Positions 37,550 through 46,828 of a DNA stretch of 48,735 nt are shown here, in pieces. The notes below the pieces were generated by a model. The model did not search any database and was not told the origin of the DNA. It was given only the letters and a program-made list of their open reading frames with translations. The stretch covers positions 1-48,735 of the forward strand of contig JAUIHM010000013.1 of the NCBI GenBank assembly GCA_030432315.1. The letters run 5' to 3'. The position numbers were made by a program, and so were the translations under genes. Source of the stretch: Alphaproteobacteria bacterium (GTDB lineage Bacteria > Pseudomonadota > Alphaproteobacteria > Rhodobacterales > Rhodobacteraceae). Every line of letters begins with the position of its first letter. The first letter of the stretch is position 1.

Positions 37550-38845
37550 TTACAGCATCAGCCGGCGCACGTCGCCGAGCAGGTGTTTCAGGGTGGCGTT
37601 GAACCGCGCGCCCAGCGCGCCGTCAATCGCCCGGTGGTCGAACGAGAGGCTCAGCGGCTGCATCAGGCGCGGCACGAAGGTTTCGGACCCCTTGTCCCAG
37701 ACCGGAGCCATCTTCGCCCGGGTCAGGCCGAGTATCGCCACTTCCGGCGCGTTGACGATCGGCGTGAAGCCGGTGCCGCCGATGCCGCCGAGCGACGAGA
37801 TGGTAAAGCTCGCGCCCTGCATGTCCCCGGCCTTCAGCTTGCCGTCCCGCGCCGCCGCCGAGAGACTGCCGAGTTCCTTCGAAATCTCGATGATGCCCTT
37901 GCGGTCCGCGTCCTTGATCACCGGAACCACCAGGCCCTGCGGCGTGTCGGCGGCAAAGCCGATGTTGTAGTAGTTCTTCCTGATCAGCTTGTCGCCGTCC
38001 GGGTGGATCGAGGAATTGACCTCCCAGTGGGTTTTCAGCGCCGAGACCGAGGCCTTGATGACGAAGGACAGCAGCGTGACACGGTAGCCGTCTTTCTTGG
38101 CCTCCGCGTCGAGTTCGCGCCGGTAGGCATCCAACTCGGTGATGTCCGCTTCCTCGTCGACGGTCACATGCGGGATGTTCAGCCAGGCGCGGTGCAGCGA
38201 CGGACCGGAGATCTTCTTGATCCGCGACATTTCCACGTCTTCGACCGGACCGAATTTCGAGAAGTCGACGGCGGGGATCGGCGGAATGCCCATGCCACCG
38301 GAAGCCGGAGCCGCCCCCGGCGCCGCTGCCGGAGCGGAGCTTGCCTTGAAGAAGGCCGTCACGTCCTCGCGCAGGATCCGGCCCTTCTTGCCCTGGCCGT
38401 TGATCTTGCTCAGATCGACGCCGAGGTTGCGGGCGAACGCCCGGACCGAGGGCGATGCGTGTACCCTGCCAAATCCCGCGTCGGTCACCGCCGGCGCGGA
38501 GGACGTAGCAGCCGGTGCCTTCTCCTCCGTCTTCGCTTCCGCCTTCGGCTCTTCCTTCTCCGCCTTCGGCTCGTCCTTCGCTGCCGGTTTCTCTTCGGCC
38601 GCACCGCCTTCGGCGGCATCAAAGATCATGATGACGCTGCCCTGGGACACCTTGTCCCCCTCGGCAACCCTGATCTCCTTCACCACGCCCGCCTGCGGCG
38701 AGGGAACCTCCATCGTTGCCTTGTCGCTCTCCAGTTCCAGCAGCGGGTCTTCGGCAGACACCTTGTCCCCCACCGCGACGAGAATGCTGACCACCGGCAC
38801 GTCCGTGAAATCGCCGATATCGGGTACAGTGACCTCAATTGCCAT
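37550..38845 (-). CDS. aceF: Dihydrolipoamide acetyltransferase (PDH E2)
   Basis: Core E2 subunit that transfers the acetyl group to CoA. The 431-residue protein has one lipoyl domain (residues 1-78, ESDKATMEV), an Ala/Glu/Lys/Pro linker, a peripheral subunit-binding domain near 130-165 (ASPSVRAFARNLGVDLSKI) and the catalytic domain ending in SFDHRAIDGALG with the active histidine and aspartate. Its lipoyl domain is nearly identical to that of Lpd, including a 35-base exact match in DNA. Start ATG 38845 has AGGAG about ten bases upstream. It is separated from aceE by 109 bases with a strong hairpin. Confidence 0.95.
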   Translation of the reverse strand: MAIEVTVPDIGDFTDVPVVSILVAVGDKVSAEDPLLELESDKATMEVPSPQAGVVKEIRVAEGDKVSQGSVIMIFDAAEGGAAEEKPAAKDEPKAEKEEPKAEAKTEEKAPAATSSAPAVTDAGFGRVHASPSVRAFARNLGVDLSKINGQGKKGRILREDVTAFFKASSAPAAAPGAAPASGGMGIPPIPAVDFSKFGPVEDVEMSRIKKISGPSLHRAWLNIPHVTVDEEADITELDAYRRELDAEAKKDGYRVTLLSFVIKASVSALKTHWEVNSSIHPDGDKLIRKNYYNIGFAADTPQGLVVPVIKDADRKGIIEISKELGSLSAAARDGKLKAGDMQGASFTISSLGGIGGTGFTPIVNAPEVAILGLTRAKMAPVWDKGSETFVPRLMQPLSLSFDHRAIDGALGARFNATLKHLLGDVRRLML

Positions 38846-38908
38846 CTAGTTTGTCTCCTCTCCCTCCACCGTGGTCAGCACGCCAACCTTTCGGGGTATG
38901 TGTTGTCT

Positions 38909-38935
38909 GGCCCCCCGGGATCGGCCCGGGGGTCC
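38909..38935 (-). other. Strong GC hairpin between aceE and aceF
   Basis: CCCCCGGG (38912-38919) pairs with CCCGGGGG (38925-38932) around a 5-base loop, and GG/CC pairs extend it past one mismatch. There is no T-run. Lying inside an operon, it may mark an mRNA processing or stability point that sets E1 to E2 ratio, or a partial terminator. Confidence 0.45.
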
Positions 38936-38954
38936 GTAACGTCAGGTCCTGCCC

Positions 38955-41621
38955 TTAAACGAGGCGCGGGTTGGGCTTGTCGCCCTGGATGCCGTATTTC
39001 TTCACCGCCTTGGTCAGTTCGGTCTTGGTGACCTTTCCCTGGCGGTAGAGGTCGACCATTGCCGCACCGGCAATGTGATCCGCATCCACCTCGAAGAACC
39101 GGCGCAGGTTTACCCGGCTGTCCGAGCGGCCATACCCGTCGGTGCCCAGAACCGTGAACTGCATGCCTTCGGGGACGAAGCCGCGGATCTGCTCGGCGTA
39201 GTTCTTCATGTAGTCGGTGGCGACGATCACCGGCCCGTCCACCCCGTCAAGCTGCGAGGTGACGAAAGGTACCTTCGGTTCGGCGAACGGATTCAGCCGG
39301 TTGTGGCGCACCGCATCCTGCCCGTCGCGGGCAAGTTCGTTGAAGCTGGTCGCCGACCAGATGTCGGAGGTCACTCCGAAATCCGCCTCGAGCATTTCCG
39401 CCGCCCTGATCGCCTGGACGAGAATCGTGCCGGAGCCCATCAGATTGACGTGCTTCTTACCCGGCGCGTCGGTTCTCTTCAGCCGGTAGAGACCCTTGAT
39501 GATCTGGTCCTCGACCCCTTCGGGCATGTCCGGGTGGCTGTAGTTTTCGTTCATCAGTGTCAGGTAGAAATAGACGTCCTCCTGATCGACGAACATCCGC
39601 TGCAGGCCGTGCTGGACAATCACCGCAACCTCATAGCTGAAGGTCGGATCGTAGCTGATGCAGTTGGGGATTGTGCCGGCGAGAATGTGGCTGTGCCCGT
39701 CCTCGTGCTGCAGGCCCTCACCGTTCAGCGTCGTGCGCCCCGCCGTGCCGCCGAGCATGAAGCCCCGCGCCCGGCTGTCGCCCGCCGCCCAGGCCAGATC
39801 GCCGATCCGCTGGAAGCCGAACATGGAGTAGTAGATGTAGAACGGGATCATCGGCACGCCATGCACCGAATAGGAGGTGGCAGCGGCGATCCAGTCGGCC
39901 ATCGCCCCGGCCTCGTTGATGCCTTCCTGAAGCACCTGGCCGCTCTCGCTCTCCTTGTAGAACATCATCTGGTCGGCATCTTCAGGGGTATAAAGCTGCC
40001 CCTTCGGATTGTAGATGCCCACCGAGCGGAACAGCCCCTCCATCCCGAAGGTGCGGCTTTCGTCTGGTACGATCGGCACCACGTTCTTGCCGACCTTCTT
40101 GTCGCGCAGGAGCGTGGTCAGGATCCGCACGAACGCCATGGTGGTGGAAATCTCGCGATCCCCGGTGCCCTTCAGCTGACCGTCGAACTTGTCGAGGCCC
40201 GGAATTTCCAGCTTCGGTGCGTCGCGCCAGTGCCGTACCGGGAAATCCCCGCCCAGCGCCTTGCGGCGGTCCGCCAGATAGGCCTTCTGCGCGTTGTTCA
40301 GCTTGACGAACGGTGCTTTCGGCAGATCCTCGTCGGAAATCGGCACTTCGAACCGGTCCCGCATCGCCCGAAGCTGGTCTTCGGCCATCTTCTTCTGCTG
40401 GTGGGTGGTGTTCTGGCCCTCGCCGGCGGTGCCCATGCCGTAGCCCTTGACCGTCTTGACCAGAAGGCAGGTCGGCTGGCCCTTGGTCTCAACCGCATGT
40501 TTGAAGGCGGTGTAAACCTTTTGCGGATCATGCCCGCCGCGGCGCAGCGCCCAGATCTGATCGTCGGTCCAGTCCTTCACCAGTTCGGCGGTTTCCGGGT
40601 ACTTGCCGAAGAAATGTTCGCGGATGTAGGCGCCGTTCTTCGACTTGAACGTCTGGTAGTCGCCGTCGACGGTTTCGTCCATCAACTGGCGCAGCATGCC
40701 GCTGGTGTCCTTTTCCAGCAGTTCATCCCAGCCCCTGCCCCAGAGCAGCTTGATCACGTTCCAGCCGGAGCCGCGGAAATTGCCCTCCAGTTCCTGGATG
40801 ATCTTGCTGTTGCCGCGCACCGGCCCGTCGAGCCGCTGCAGGTTGCAGTTGACGACGAAGATCAGGTTGTCGAGGCCCTCGCGGGCCGCGAGAGAAATCG
40901 CGCCGAGGCTCTCCGGCTCGTCCATCTCACCGTCGCCGAGGAAACACCAGACCTTGCGGTCGGCCATGTCGATCAGGCCGCGGTTGTGCATGTACTTCAT
41001 GAACCGGGCCTGGTAGATCGCCATCAGCGGGCCAAGGCCCATGGAGACCGTCGGGAACTGCCAGTAATCCGGCATCAGCCACGGGTGCGGATAGGAGGAA
41101 AGCCCCTCGCCGCCCACTTCGGAGCGGAAGTTGATCAGCTGCTCCTCGCTGATGCGGCCTTCCATGAAGGACCGGGCGTAAATACCCGGAATAACGTGAC
41201 CCTGGAAGAAGACCAGATCGCCGCCGTGCTCTTCGGTCCGCGAGCGCCAGAAGTGGTTGAGGCCGATGTCGTACATTGCCGCCGAAGAGGCGAAGGAGGC
41301 AATGTGACCGCCGTATTCGGAGCTTTCCTTGTTTCGCCGCACCACCGTCGCCATGGCATTCCAGCGGTTGATGGTTCGGATCCGCCATTCCATCTCCAGA
41401 TCACCCGGGAACTCGAGCTGATCGTCGGTGGGGATGGTGTTCTGGTAGGGGGTCGTCGCCGAGAACGGCAGCGTCGCCCCGGCGGCACGCGCCTGGCGCA
41501 CCGCCTGGTCGAGCAGGAAATGCGCCCGGTTGGGGCCGTCGCGCTCGATTACATCCTCAACCGCATCCCGCCACTCCTGGCTCTCGATGGGATCGATATC
41601 GTCGGGTATCTGGTCAGTCAC
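38955..41621 (-). CDS. aceE: Pyruvate dehydrogenase E1, homodimeric type
   Basis: Decarboxylates pyruvate with thiamine diphosphate and passes the acetyl group to E2. The 888-residue single-chain E1 has the TPP/Mg motif GDGEMDEPES followed by NCNLQRLDGP, and KTVKGYGMGTAGEGQN in the middle domain. Start GTG 41621 follows GGGGAGGAG on the coding strand, giving VTDQIPDDIDPIESQEW; the frame runs to 41759 but the extra part overlaps phbB. Most alphaproteobacteria use the two-chain PdhA/PdhB E1, so this form is notable. It starts 28 bases after phbB. Confidence 0.96.
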   Translation of the reverse strand: MTDQIPDDIDPIESQEWRDAVEDVIERDGPNRAHFLLDQAVRQARAAGATLPFSATTPYQNTIPTDDQLEFPGDLEMEWRIRTINRWNAMATVVRRNKESSEYGGHIASFASSAAMYDIGLNHFWRSRTEEHGGDLVFFQGHVIPGIYARSFMEGRISEEQLINFRSEVGGEGLSSYPHPWLMPDYWQFPTVSMGLGPLMAIYQARFMKYMHNRGLIDMADRKVWCFLGDGEMDEPESLGAISLAAREGLDNLIFVVNCNLQRLDGPVRGNSKIIQELEGNFRGSGWNVIKLLWGRGWDELLEKDTSGMLRQLMDETVDGDYQTFKSKNGAYIREHFFGKYPETAELVKDWTDDQIWALRRGGHDPQKVYTAFKHAVETKGQPTCLLVKTVKGYGMGTAGEGQNTTHQQKKMAEDQLRAMRDRFEVPISDEDLPKAPFVKLNNAQKAYLADRRKALGGDFPVRHWRDAPKLEIPGLDKFDGQLKGTGDREISTTMAFVRILTTLLRDKKVGKNVVPIVPDESRTFGMEGLFRSVGIYNPKGQLYTPEDADQMMFYKESESGQVLQEGINEAGAMADWIAAATSYSVHGVPMIPFYIYYSMFGFQRIGDLAWAAGDSRARGFMLGGTAGRTTLNGEGLQHEDGHSHILAGTIPNCISYDPTFSYEVAVIVQHGLQRMFVDQEDVYFYLTLMNENYSHPDMPEGVEDQIIKGLYRLKRTDAPGKKHVNLMGSGTILVQAIRAAEMLEADFGVTSDIWSATSFNELARDGQDAVRHNRLNPFAEPKVPFVTSQLDGVDGPVIVATDYMKNYAEQIRGFVPEGMQFTVLGTDGYGRSDSRVNLRRFFEVDADHIAGAAMVDLYRQGKVTKTELTKAVKKYGIQGDKPNPRLV

Positions 41622-41649
41622 GTCTGGTACTCCTCCCCTTTCGCGGTTC

Positions 41650-42375
41650 TTACGAGAAGAACTGCCCGCCGTTCGGCGAAAGCGTGGACCCGGTGAAGAA
41701 GCCCGCGTCGTCGGAGGCGAGGAACACCACCGCGCGGGCGATTTCTTCCGGCTCACCAAGCCGGCCCACCGGAATCTGTGGAATGATGCGTTCGTTCAGA
41801 ACCTTTTCGTCGATGGCCCGCACCATTTCGGTGCCGATATAACCCGGGCAGATCACGTTGACGGTGATCCCGGCCCGCGCGCCTTCCTGGGCGAGGGCCC
41901 GGGTGAAACCAATGTCGCCGGCCTTGGCGGCGGAATAGTTCACCTGTCCCGCCTGGCCCTTCTGGCCGTTGATCGAAGAGATGTTGATGATCCGGCCGAA
42001 CTTGCGGTCGCGCATGCCGGGCCAGACCGGATGGGTCATGTTGAACACGCCGTTGAGGTTGGTGTTCATCACCTCCTGCCACTGCTGCGGCGTCATGCGG
42101 TGAAACATCGCATCCCGGGTAATCCCGGCATTGTTGACCAGAACCTCGACCGGACCCAGCGCCGCCTCGACCTCGGCAATGCCGGCCTTGCAGGCGTCAT
42201 AGTCGGCCACGGACCATTTCCAGGTCCTGATGCCGGTTTCCTCGGTGAATTTCGCCGCCGCTTCGTCATTGCCCGCGTAATTGGCGGCAACCGTGTAACC
42301 GGCATCCTTCAGGGCAACGGATATTGCCGCGCCTATGCCACGCGAACCACCGGTAACCAGTGCAACTCTTCCCAT
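41650..42375 (-). CDS. phbB: Acetoacetyl-CoA reductase
   Basis: NADPH-dependent short-chain dehydrogenase reducing acetoacetyl-CoA to (R)-3-hydroxybutyryl-CoA for PHB. The 241-residue protein shows the cofactor motif TGGSRGIGAAI, NNAGITRD, the catalytic Ser (ISSINGQKGQ) and YxxxK (NYSAAKAG), and a C-terminal SPNGGQF typical of PhbB. I start it at ATG 42375 with GGGA upstream; ATG 42384 is also in frame. It sits between phbA (117-base gap) and aceE (28-base gap). No PHB synthase gene is in the window. Confidence 0.94.
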   Translation of the reverse strand: MGRVALVTGGSRGIGAAISVALKDAGYTVAANYAGNDEAAAKFTEETGIRTWKWSVADYDACKAGIAEVEAALGPVEVLVNNAGITRDAMFHRMTPQQWQEVMNTNLNGVFNMTHPVWPGMRDRKFGRIINISSINGQKGQAGQVNYSAAKAGDIGFTRALAQEGARAGITVNVICPGYIGTEMVRAIDEKVLNERIIPQIPVGRLGEPEEIARAVVFLASDDAGFFTGSTLSPNGGQFFS

Positions 42376-42492
42376 CGTTTCCATCCCTTTTTTTCGTTTG
42401 GGTCAGTGTTCTTGACGTGCCTTACCTAACGTAAAGCAGTGCGGGCAGACAGGTCGCCGGTGTCATACCCGCCATGCATTTTCCGACTGCGC

Positions 42493-43668
42493 TCAGTCGC
42501 GCTCGACACAGACGGCTACCCCCATGCCGCCGCCGATACACAGTGTCGCGAGGCCCTTCTTCGCATCGCGGCGCGCCATTTCGAACAGCAGTGTGTTCAG
42601 CACCCGGCAGCCGGACGCGCCGATCGGGTGACCGATGGCAATGGCGCCGCCGTTGACGTTGACGATCGCCGGATCCCAGCCCATGTCCTTGTTGACCGCG
42701 CAGGCCTGGGCGGCGAACGCCTCGTTGGCCTCGACGAGGTCGAGGTCGTCAACGCTCCAGCCCGCCTTTTCCAGCGCCTTGCGGCTGGCGTAGATCGGTC
42801 CGACGCCCATGATCGCCGGGTCGAGCCCCGCCGTGGCGTAGGAGGCGATCCGCGCCATCGGCGTGATGCCGCGCTTCTCCGCGTTTTCCGCCGACATCAG
42901 CAGCGTCACTGCCGCGCCGTCGTTGAGGCCGCTCGCGTTTGCCGCCGTCACCGTTCCATCCCTGGTGAAGGCCGGACGCAGCTTCTGCATCGCCTCGATG
43001 GTCGCGCCGTGGCGGATGTATTCGTCCTTGTCGACGACGGTATCGCCCTTGCGACCCTTGACCGTGAACGGCACGATTTCGTCGTCGAACCTGCCGGCCT
43101 TCTGCGCGGCTTCGGCCTTGTTCTGGCTGGCAACGGCGAATTCATCCTGCTGTTCGCGGGTGATCTGCCATTTTTCGGCGACATTCTCGGCGGTCTGGCC
43201 CATGTGATAATTGTTGAACGCGTCCCAGAGACCGTCCTTGATCATCGTGTCGACCAGCTTCATGTCGCCCATTTTCTGACCGGGCCGCAGGTTCTGCGCA
43301 TGGGGCGAAAGCGACATGCTTTCCTGGCCGCCGGCAACCACGATCTCCGCGTCCCCCAGCAGGATGTGCTGCGCGCCCAGCGCCACCGCCCGCAAACCGG
43401 ACCCGCAGACCTGGTTCAGCCCCCAGGCCGCGCTTTCCTGCGGCAGACCGGCGGCGATATGCGCCTGGCGCGCCGGGTTCTGACCCGCCCCCGCCGTCAG
43501 GACCTGACCGAGAATGGTCTCGGACACTTCCGATCCGTCCACCCCGGCCCGTTCGAGCACCGCGCGGATCGCCGTCGCCCCCAGTTCATGGGCGGGGGTG
43601 GAGCCAAAACTGCCGAGGAAACTTCCGACGGCGGTTCTGGCGGCCGATGCGATTACTACGTTGGTCAT
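42493..43668 (-). CDS. phbA: Acetyl-CoA acetyltransferase (beta-ketothiolase)
   Basis: Condenses two acetyl-CoA to acetoacetyl-CoA. The 391-residue thiolase has the acyl-carrying cysteine in [14 protein letters not shown] (about C88), the histidine in [16 protein letters not shown] and the second cysteine in [13 protein letters not shown]. Start ATG 43668 is behind GGGAGAGA; the longer frame to 43845 has no thiolase character. First gene of the phbA-phbB-aceE-aceF-lpd run on the minus strand. The biosynthetic role is inferred from pairing with phbB. Confidence 0.95.
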   Translation of the reverse strand: MTNVVIASAARTAVGSFLGSFGSTPAHELGATAIRAVLERAGVDGSEVSETILGQVLTAGAGQNPARQAHIAAGLPQESAAWGLNQVCGSGLRAVALGAQHILLGDAEIVVAGGQESMSLSPHAQNLRPGQKMGDMKLVDTMIKDGLWDAFNNYHMGQTAENVAEKWQITREQQDEFAVASQNKAEAAQKAGRFDDEIVPFTVKGRKGDTVVDKDEYIRHGATIEAMQKLRPAFTRDGTVTAANASGLNDGAAVTLLMSAENAEKRGITPMARIASYATAGLDPAIMGVGPIYASRKALEKAGWSVDDLDLVEANEAFAAQACAVNKDMGWDPAIVNVNGGAIAIGHPIGASGCRVLNTLLFEMARRDAKKGLATLCIGGGMGVAVCVERD

Positions 43669-44364
43669 GGATTGTCTCTCCCGCCTCAGGCGATCTGGAG
43701 GGTCCGGGCAGATGCACCGGATCCAGGATTGAAACTGTCGGCTGCCCGGCGGGACGACGCGGCAGGGAATACCCTGCCGGCGCCGCCTGTCCGCGTCGCG
43801 CAGCGTGATGTGGTACATATGGTGCCGGGATCGGTCGCAAACCACGGCGACGCGGCCAACGCCGCGCGCACCGCCGAGCCTGTCAGATGATCGGGACCAG
43901 GGGCGCCCAAACGCCGCGTGCGGTGCGATGCGCCCCCGGTCGGCGCAAGAACCGCAGGAAACGCAGACCCGGACCGATGCCGGCTGCCGCCGCCCCGGAT
44001 CAGGACCGCCCGTCCGGGCCGCATCACAGCCACCCCGTGCGGCAGCGGGAACACGACCCGTACCATCCCGCCGGAAATGCCCTGGTCGTCAGACGCATTC
44101 GCCCAAAGCGCAGAGACATGAACTCCCCCGTCCCGTTTCATGCCTAACAATTCCAGCAACACGGCAGCGGCGTCAATGGTGCATTCCCGATTCGCCGGAA
44201 ATGTCGCGCATCCGGCGCCGAAACCGGGCCGGATCCCTGTAAAACCATGGGGTTCCGCCACGAAATCGCAGCGCCGGAACCTCCCGTGCGGCCGGGTTCC
44301 CGGCCGTGGGGGCGCGCGCGGGGCGACAGGTATGACCTGTGCGCCCGACGGGCCGGCCCGGGGC
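43669..44364. other. 696-base region without a recognisable gene
   Basis: Lies between phbA and the glutathione S-transferase gene. Long open frames cross it on both strands (for example minus 43686-44450), but their products are Arg/Pro/Gly/Ala-rich with no family likeness and no convincing ribosome site, as expected by chance at this GC content. It should carry the promoter of the phbA operon. A PhaR-type regulator or PHB synthase, which might be expected here, is not present. Confidence 0.5.
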
Positions 44365-44979
44365 TCAGGCCTCGACCTTCGCCAGTTCCGCATCCCAGGC
44401 CGCGGTCCGCGCCAGCGACTCCCGCGCATCGCAGCGCGCCACCCAGTCACGGATCACCGGCACGTCCGGCACGCCGTCCGGCATCCAGTTGAAGGGCGAG
44501 ACCAGCAGCAGATCCGCGGCGGTGAACCGGTCTCCCATCAGATACGGATTGGCCTCCAGCGCCTCGGTCAGCCGCGCCGTCACCTCGGCCATGCCTCGAA
44601 ACGTCACGTCGAAGACCGGATGCGTCAGGCCGGAAAAGCCGATCACCAGCACCGGCTCGACCACGTTGCCGTAATAGGCAAGCCAGCTCAGATACCGCCC
44701 CCGGTCCGGATCGCCCACCACCGGCGCGAATCCGGCCTGCGGAAACAGGTCGGTCAGGTAGAGTATGATCGCATTCGACTCGCGGATCTCCACCCCGTCA
44801 TGCACCAGCAGAGGCACCTTGCCTTCCGGGTGCGGGTTGGCCGGATCGGCGCCGCCCGACCCGTCGCGGCGGGGAATGTCGACGACCCGAACCTCAACCC
44901 GGTCACGAATGTCCATTTCGTCGAGCAGCCGAAGGATCCGCGACGAACGGCTGTTGGGGGCGTGATAGAGGGTGAGCAT
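44365..44979 (-). CDS. Glutathione S-transferase family protein
   Basis: A 204-residue GST. The N-terminal thioredoxin-like domain has YHAPNSRSSRILRLLDEM with the probable catalytic serine/arginine region, NPHPEGKVPLLV with the cis-proline, and the glutathione-binding ESNAI. The C-terminal helical domain has GDRFTAADLLLVSPF. Start ATG 44979 has AAGGAG upstream; the open frame to 45012 is not GST-like. It is divergent from a WYL-type regulator 81 bases away, which may control it. Substrate unknown. Confidence 0.91.
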   Translation of the reverse strand: MLTLYHAPNSRSSRILRLLDEMDIRDRVEVRVVDIPRRDGSGGADPANPHPEGKVPLLVHDGVEIRESNAIILYLTDLFPQAGFAPVVGDPDRGRYLSWLAYYGNVVEPVLVIGFSGLTHPVFDVTFRGMAEVTARLTEALEANPYLMGDRFTAADLLLVSPFNWMPDGVPDVPVIRDWVARCDARESLARTAAWDAELAKVEA

Positions 44980-45060
44980 GACCTGTCTCCTTTGCTGTTG
45001 CCTGATTTGCATGCCGCCGGTTATAGCGGAACCCTCCTGTCAGTTTCCGTCAGCAGCCCC

Positions 45061-45762
45061 ATGAGCCGCCCCGACCGACTGTTCCGCCTTCTGCAGCTGC
45101 TGCGCAGCCTGCCACGGCCGGTCACCGCCGCGCGGCTGGCGGCGGAAACCGGCGTCTCGCCGCGCACGCTCTACCGCGACATCGACAGCCTGCGTGCCGC
45201 CGGCGCGGTGATCGACGGCGAACCGGGCTTCGGCTATACCCTGACCGAAGATCCGGCGCTGCCGCCGCAATCGTTCACCCGCCTGGAAATCGAAGCGCTG
45301 GTGCTCGGCCTCGGCGACGTGCGACACCGCGGCGATGCGGCCCTTGCCGAGGCCGCCACGGCCGCCCTCGCCAAACTCACCGCCAGCCTGCCGGAACGCC
45401 AGCAGCGCCAGGTGCTGCACGCCGTCGGCCAGGTGTACCGCTACGCGCAGCCCGCCAACCCCGCCGCCGACCTCTCGCTGCTCCGCGAGGCCTGCTGGGA
45501 GGAAACCGCCCTCGACATCCGCTACACCGACGCCGCCGGCAGAGGGACCGAACGCCGGGTCCTGCCGCTGTCGCTCGTCTATCTCGACCGCAACACCGTG
45601 CTGCTGGCCTGGTGCTGCCTGCGCCGGGACTTCCGCCAGTTCATGACCGTCCGCATCACGCATGCCGCCGCCACCGCTGAGAGCTTCCGCCCCCGGCGCG
45701 TGCCGCTGCTGCGCGACTACGTCGCCCGCCTGCGCCGCGACGGCGGCCGCGACAGCAGCTGA
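45061..45762 (+). CDS. YafY-type transcriptional regulator (HTH + WYL domain)
   Basis: A 233-residue DeoR/HTH-11-type regulator. The winged helix covers residues about 1-60 (RLFRLLQLLRSLPRPVTAAR, SPRTLYRDIDSLRAAGAVI). The WYL ligand-sensing region follows (DIRYTDAAGRGTERRVLPLS, then FRQFMTVRI). Start ATG 45061 is chosen because the HTH begins there; the frame is open from 44140 but crosses the GST gene antisense. Divergent orientation suggests control of the GST gene. Ligand unknown. Confidence 0.9.
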   Translation: MSRPDRLFRLLQLLRSLPRPVTAARLAAETGVSPRTLYRDIDSLRAAGAVIDGEPGFGYTLTEDPALPPQSFTRLEIEALVLGLGDVRHRGDAALAEAATAALAKLTASLPERQQRQVLHAVGQVYRYAQPANPAADLSLLREACWEETALDIRYTDAAGRGTERRVLPLSLVYLDRNTVLLAWCCLRRDFRQFMTVRITHAAATAESFRPRRVPLLRDYVARLRRDGGRDSS

Positions 45763-45842
45763 TTCCGGCCGCCTTTTCCCCGCCGGTCATTGCGCCTATG
45801 CTGGCTCCAGCCTGCACCCTGCCCCAAACATGGACCCCGCCA

Positions 45843-46049
45843 ATGAGCCGGAAGTTTCTCGACCCCGACCATCCGTTCTTCCGCCCGCTCTGGCGCCGCC
45901 TGCTGGTGGTGGGGCTCTGTCTTGCCTGGGCGCTGCTGGAATTCTCCGGCGGCTCCACCGGCTGGGCGCTGCTGTTCCTCGCCATCGGCCTCTATTCCGG
46001 CTGGGTGCTGCTGGTCGCCTGGGCGCCGAAGGATTCCGACGGCACCTGA
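45843..46049 (+). CDS. Small two-helix membrane protein (DUF3329-like)
   Basis: A 68-residue protein with the start MSRKFLDPDHPFFRPLWRR and two hydrophobic helices at about 19-34 and 38-56. The FLDPDHPFFRPLWRR segment recurs in small alphaproteobacterial membrane proteins that I associate with DUF3329, but I hold this loosely. Start ATG 45843; the frame opens at 45798 without a better ribosome site. It lies 80 bases after the WYL regulator and 110 bases before the DsbA-like gene. Function unknown. Confidence 0.7.
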   Translation: MSRKFLDPDHPFFRPLWRRLLVVGLCLAWALLEFSGGSTGWALLFLAIGLYSGWVLLVAWAPKDSDGT

Positions 46050-46159
46050 GACCTGGCCAAAATCCCCCGGGCGGCAAAAACCCGGCTCCGTCGGTTGTTT
46101 TTCCGCCCGCCCGCCTACACGTTTTGCACTGAACCGACTGTCGCCAAGGAGGGCCGGAC

Positions 46160-46828
46160 ATGGCTGAAACTGCAAACCCGCTGCGCATCGACATCGTCTC
46201 CGACGTCGTCTGTCCCTGGTGCATCCTCGGCTGGCGGCAGCTGGACCGCGCCCTCAGAGCCACACGCACCGACGCGATGATCTTCTGGCATCCGTTCGAA
46301 CTCAATCCCCACATGCCGAAACAAGGCCAGAACCTGCGTGAGCACATCGCGGAAAAATACGGCTCCAGTGCCGCCGAAAGCCAGGCCGCCCGCGACCGGC
46401 TGACCGCGCTCGGTGAAGAGGTCGGCTTCACCTTCAGCTGGACCGACGACAAACGCATCTTCAATACCTTCGATGCCCACCAGCTGCTGCACTGGGCCGG
46501 AGAAGAAGGCCGCGCCCACACCCTGAAACAGGCGCTGTTTGCCGCCTATTTCACCGACGGGCGAGACGTGAGCGATGGCGACACCCTCACTGAACTGGCC
46601 GTCGCCTCCGGCCTCGACGCTTCGGAAGCCCGCGCCGTTCTCGAAGACGGGCGGTTCGCAAAGACCGTCCGGGAGCGTGAAACCTTCTGGACCTCCCGCG
46701 GCGTCCAGGGCGTCCCGGCAGTGATCTTCGACGCCCAACACCTCGTCTCCGGCGCCCAGGGCGTGGAAGGCTACACCAACATTCTTGGCCAGATCGCGAA
46801 GATGCGGGCCGAAGAACCGGTGACCTGA
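46160..46828 (+). CDS. DsbA-family oxidoreductase, FrnE-like
   Basis: A 222-residue thioredoxin-fold protein with the redox motif CPWC at C18-C21 (DVVCPWCILGWRQLD) and the cis-proline region RGVQGVPAVIFD near the C-terminus. There is no signal peptide, so it is cytoplasmic, like FrnE/2-hydroxychromene isomerase relatives. FrnE-type proteins are linked to polyketide synthesis or oxidative stress. Start ATG 46160 follows AAGGAGGG. Followed by a 255-base AT-richer gap before the pore-forming gene. Confidence 0.9.
   Translation: MAETANPLRIDIVSDVVCPWCILGWRQLDRALRATRTDAMIFWHPFELNPHMPKQGQNLREHIAEKYGSSAAESQAARDRLTALGEEVGFTFSWTDDKRIFNTFDAHQLLHWAGEEGRAHTLKQALFAAYFTDGRDVSDGDTLTELAVASGLDASEARAVLEDGRFAKTVRERETFWTSRGVQGVPAVIFDAQHLVSGAQGVEGYTNILGQIAKMRAEEPVT

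Noticed and set aside
39075..41696. 873-residue open frame on the plus strand
   Set aside because: Fully antisense to aceE, whose motifs are unmistakable.
43686..44450. 254-residue open frame on the minus strand just upstream of phbA
   Set aside because: Arg/Gly/Pro/Ser-rich, overlaps the GST gene, no convincing ribosome site and no family; kept only as a note in the gap entry.
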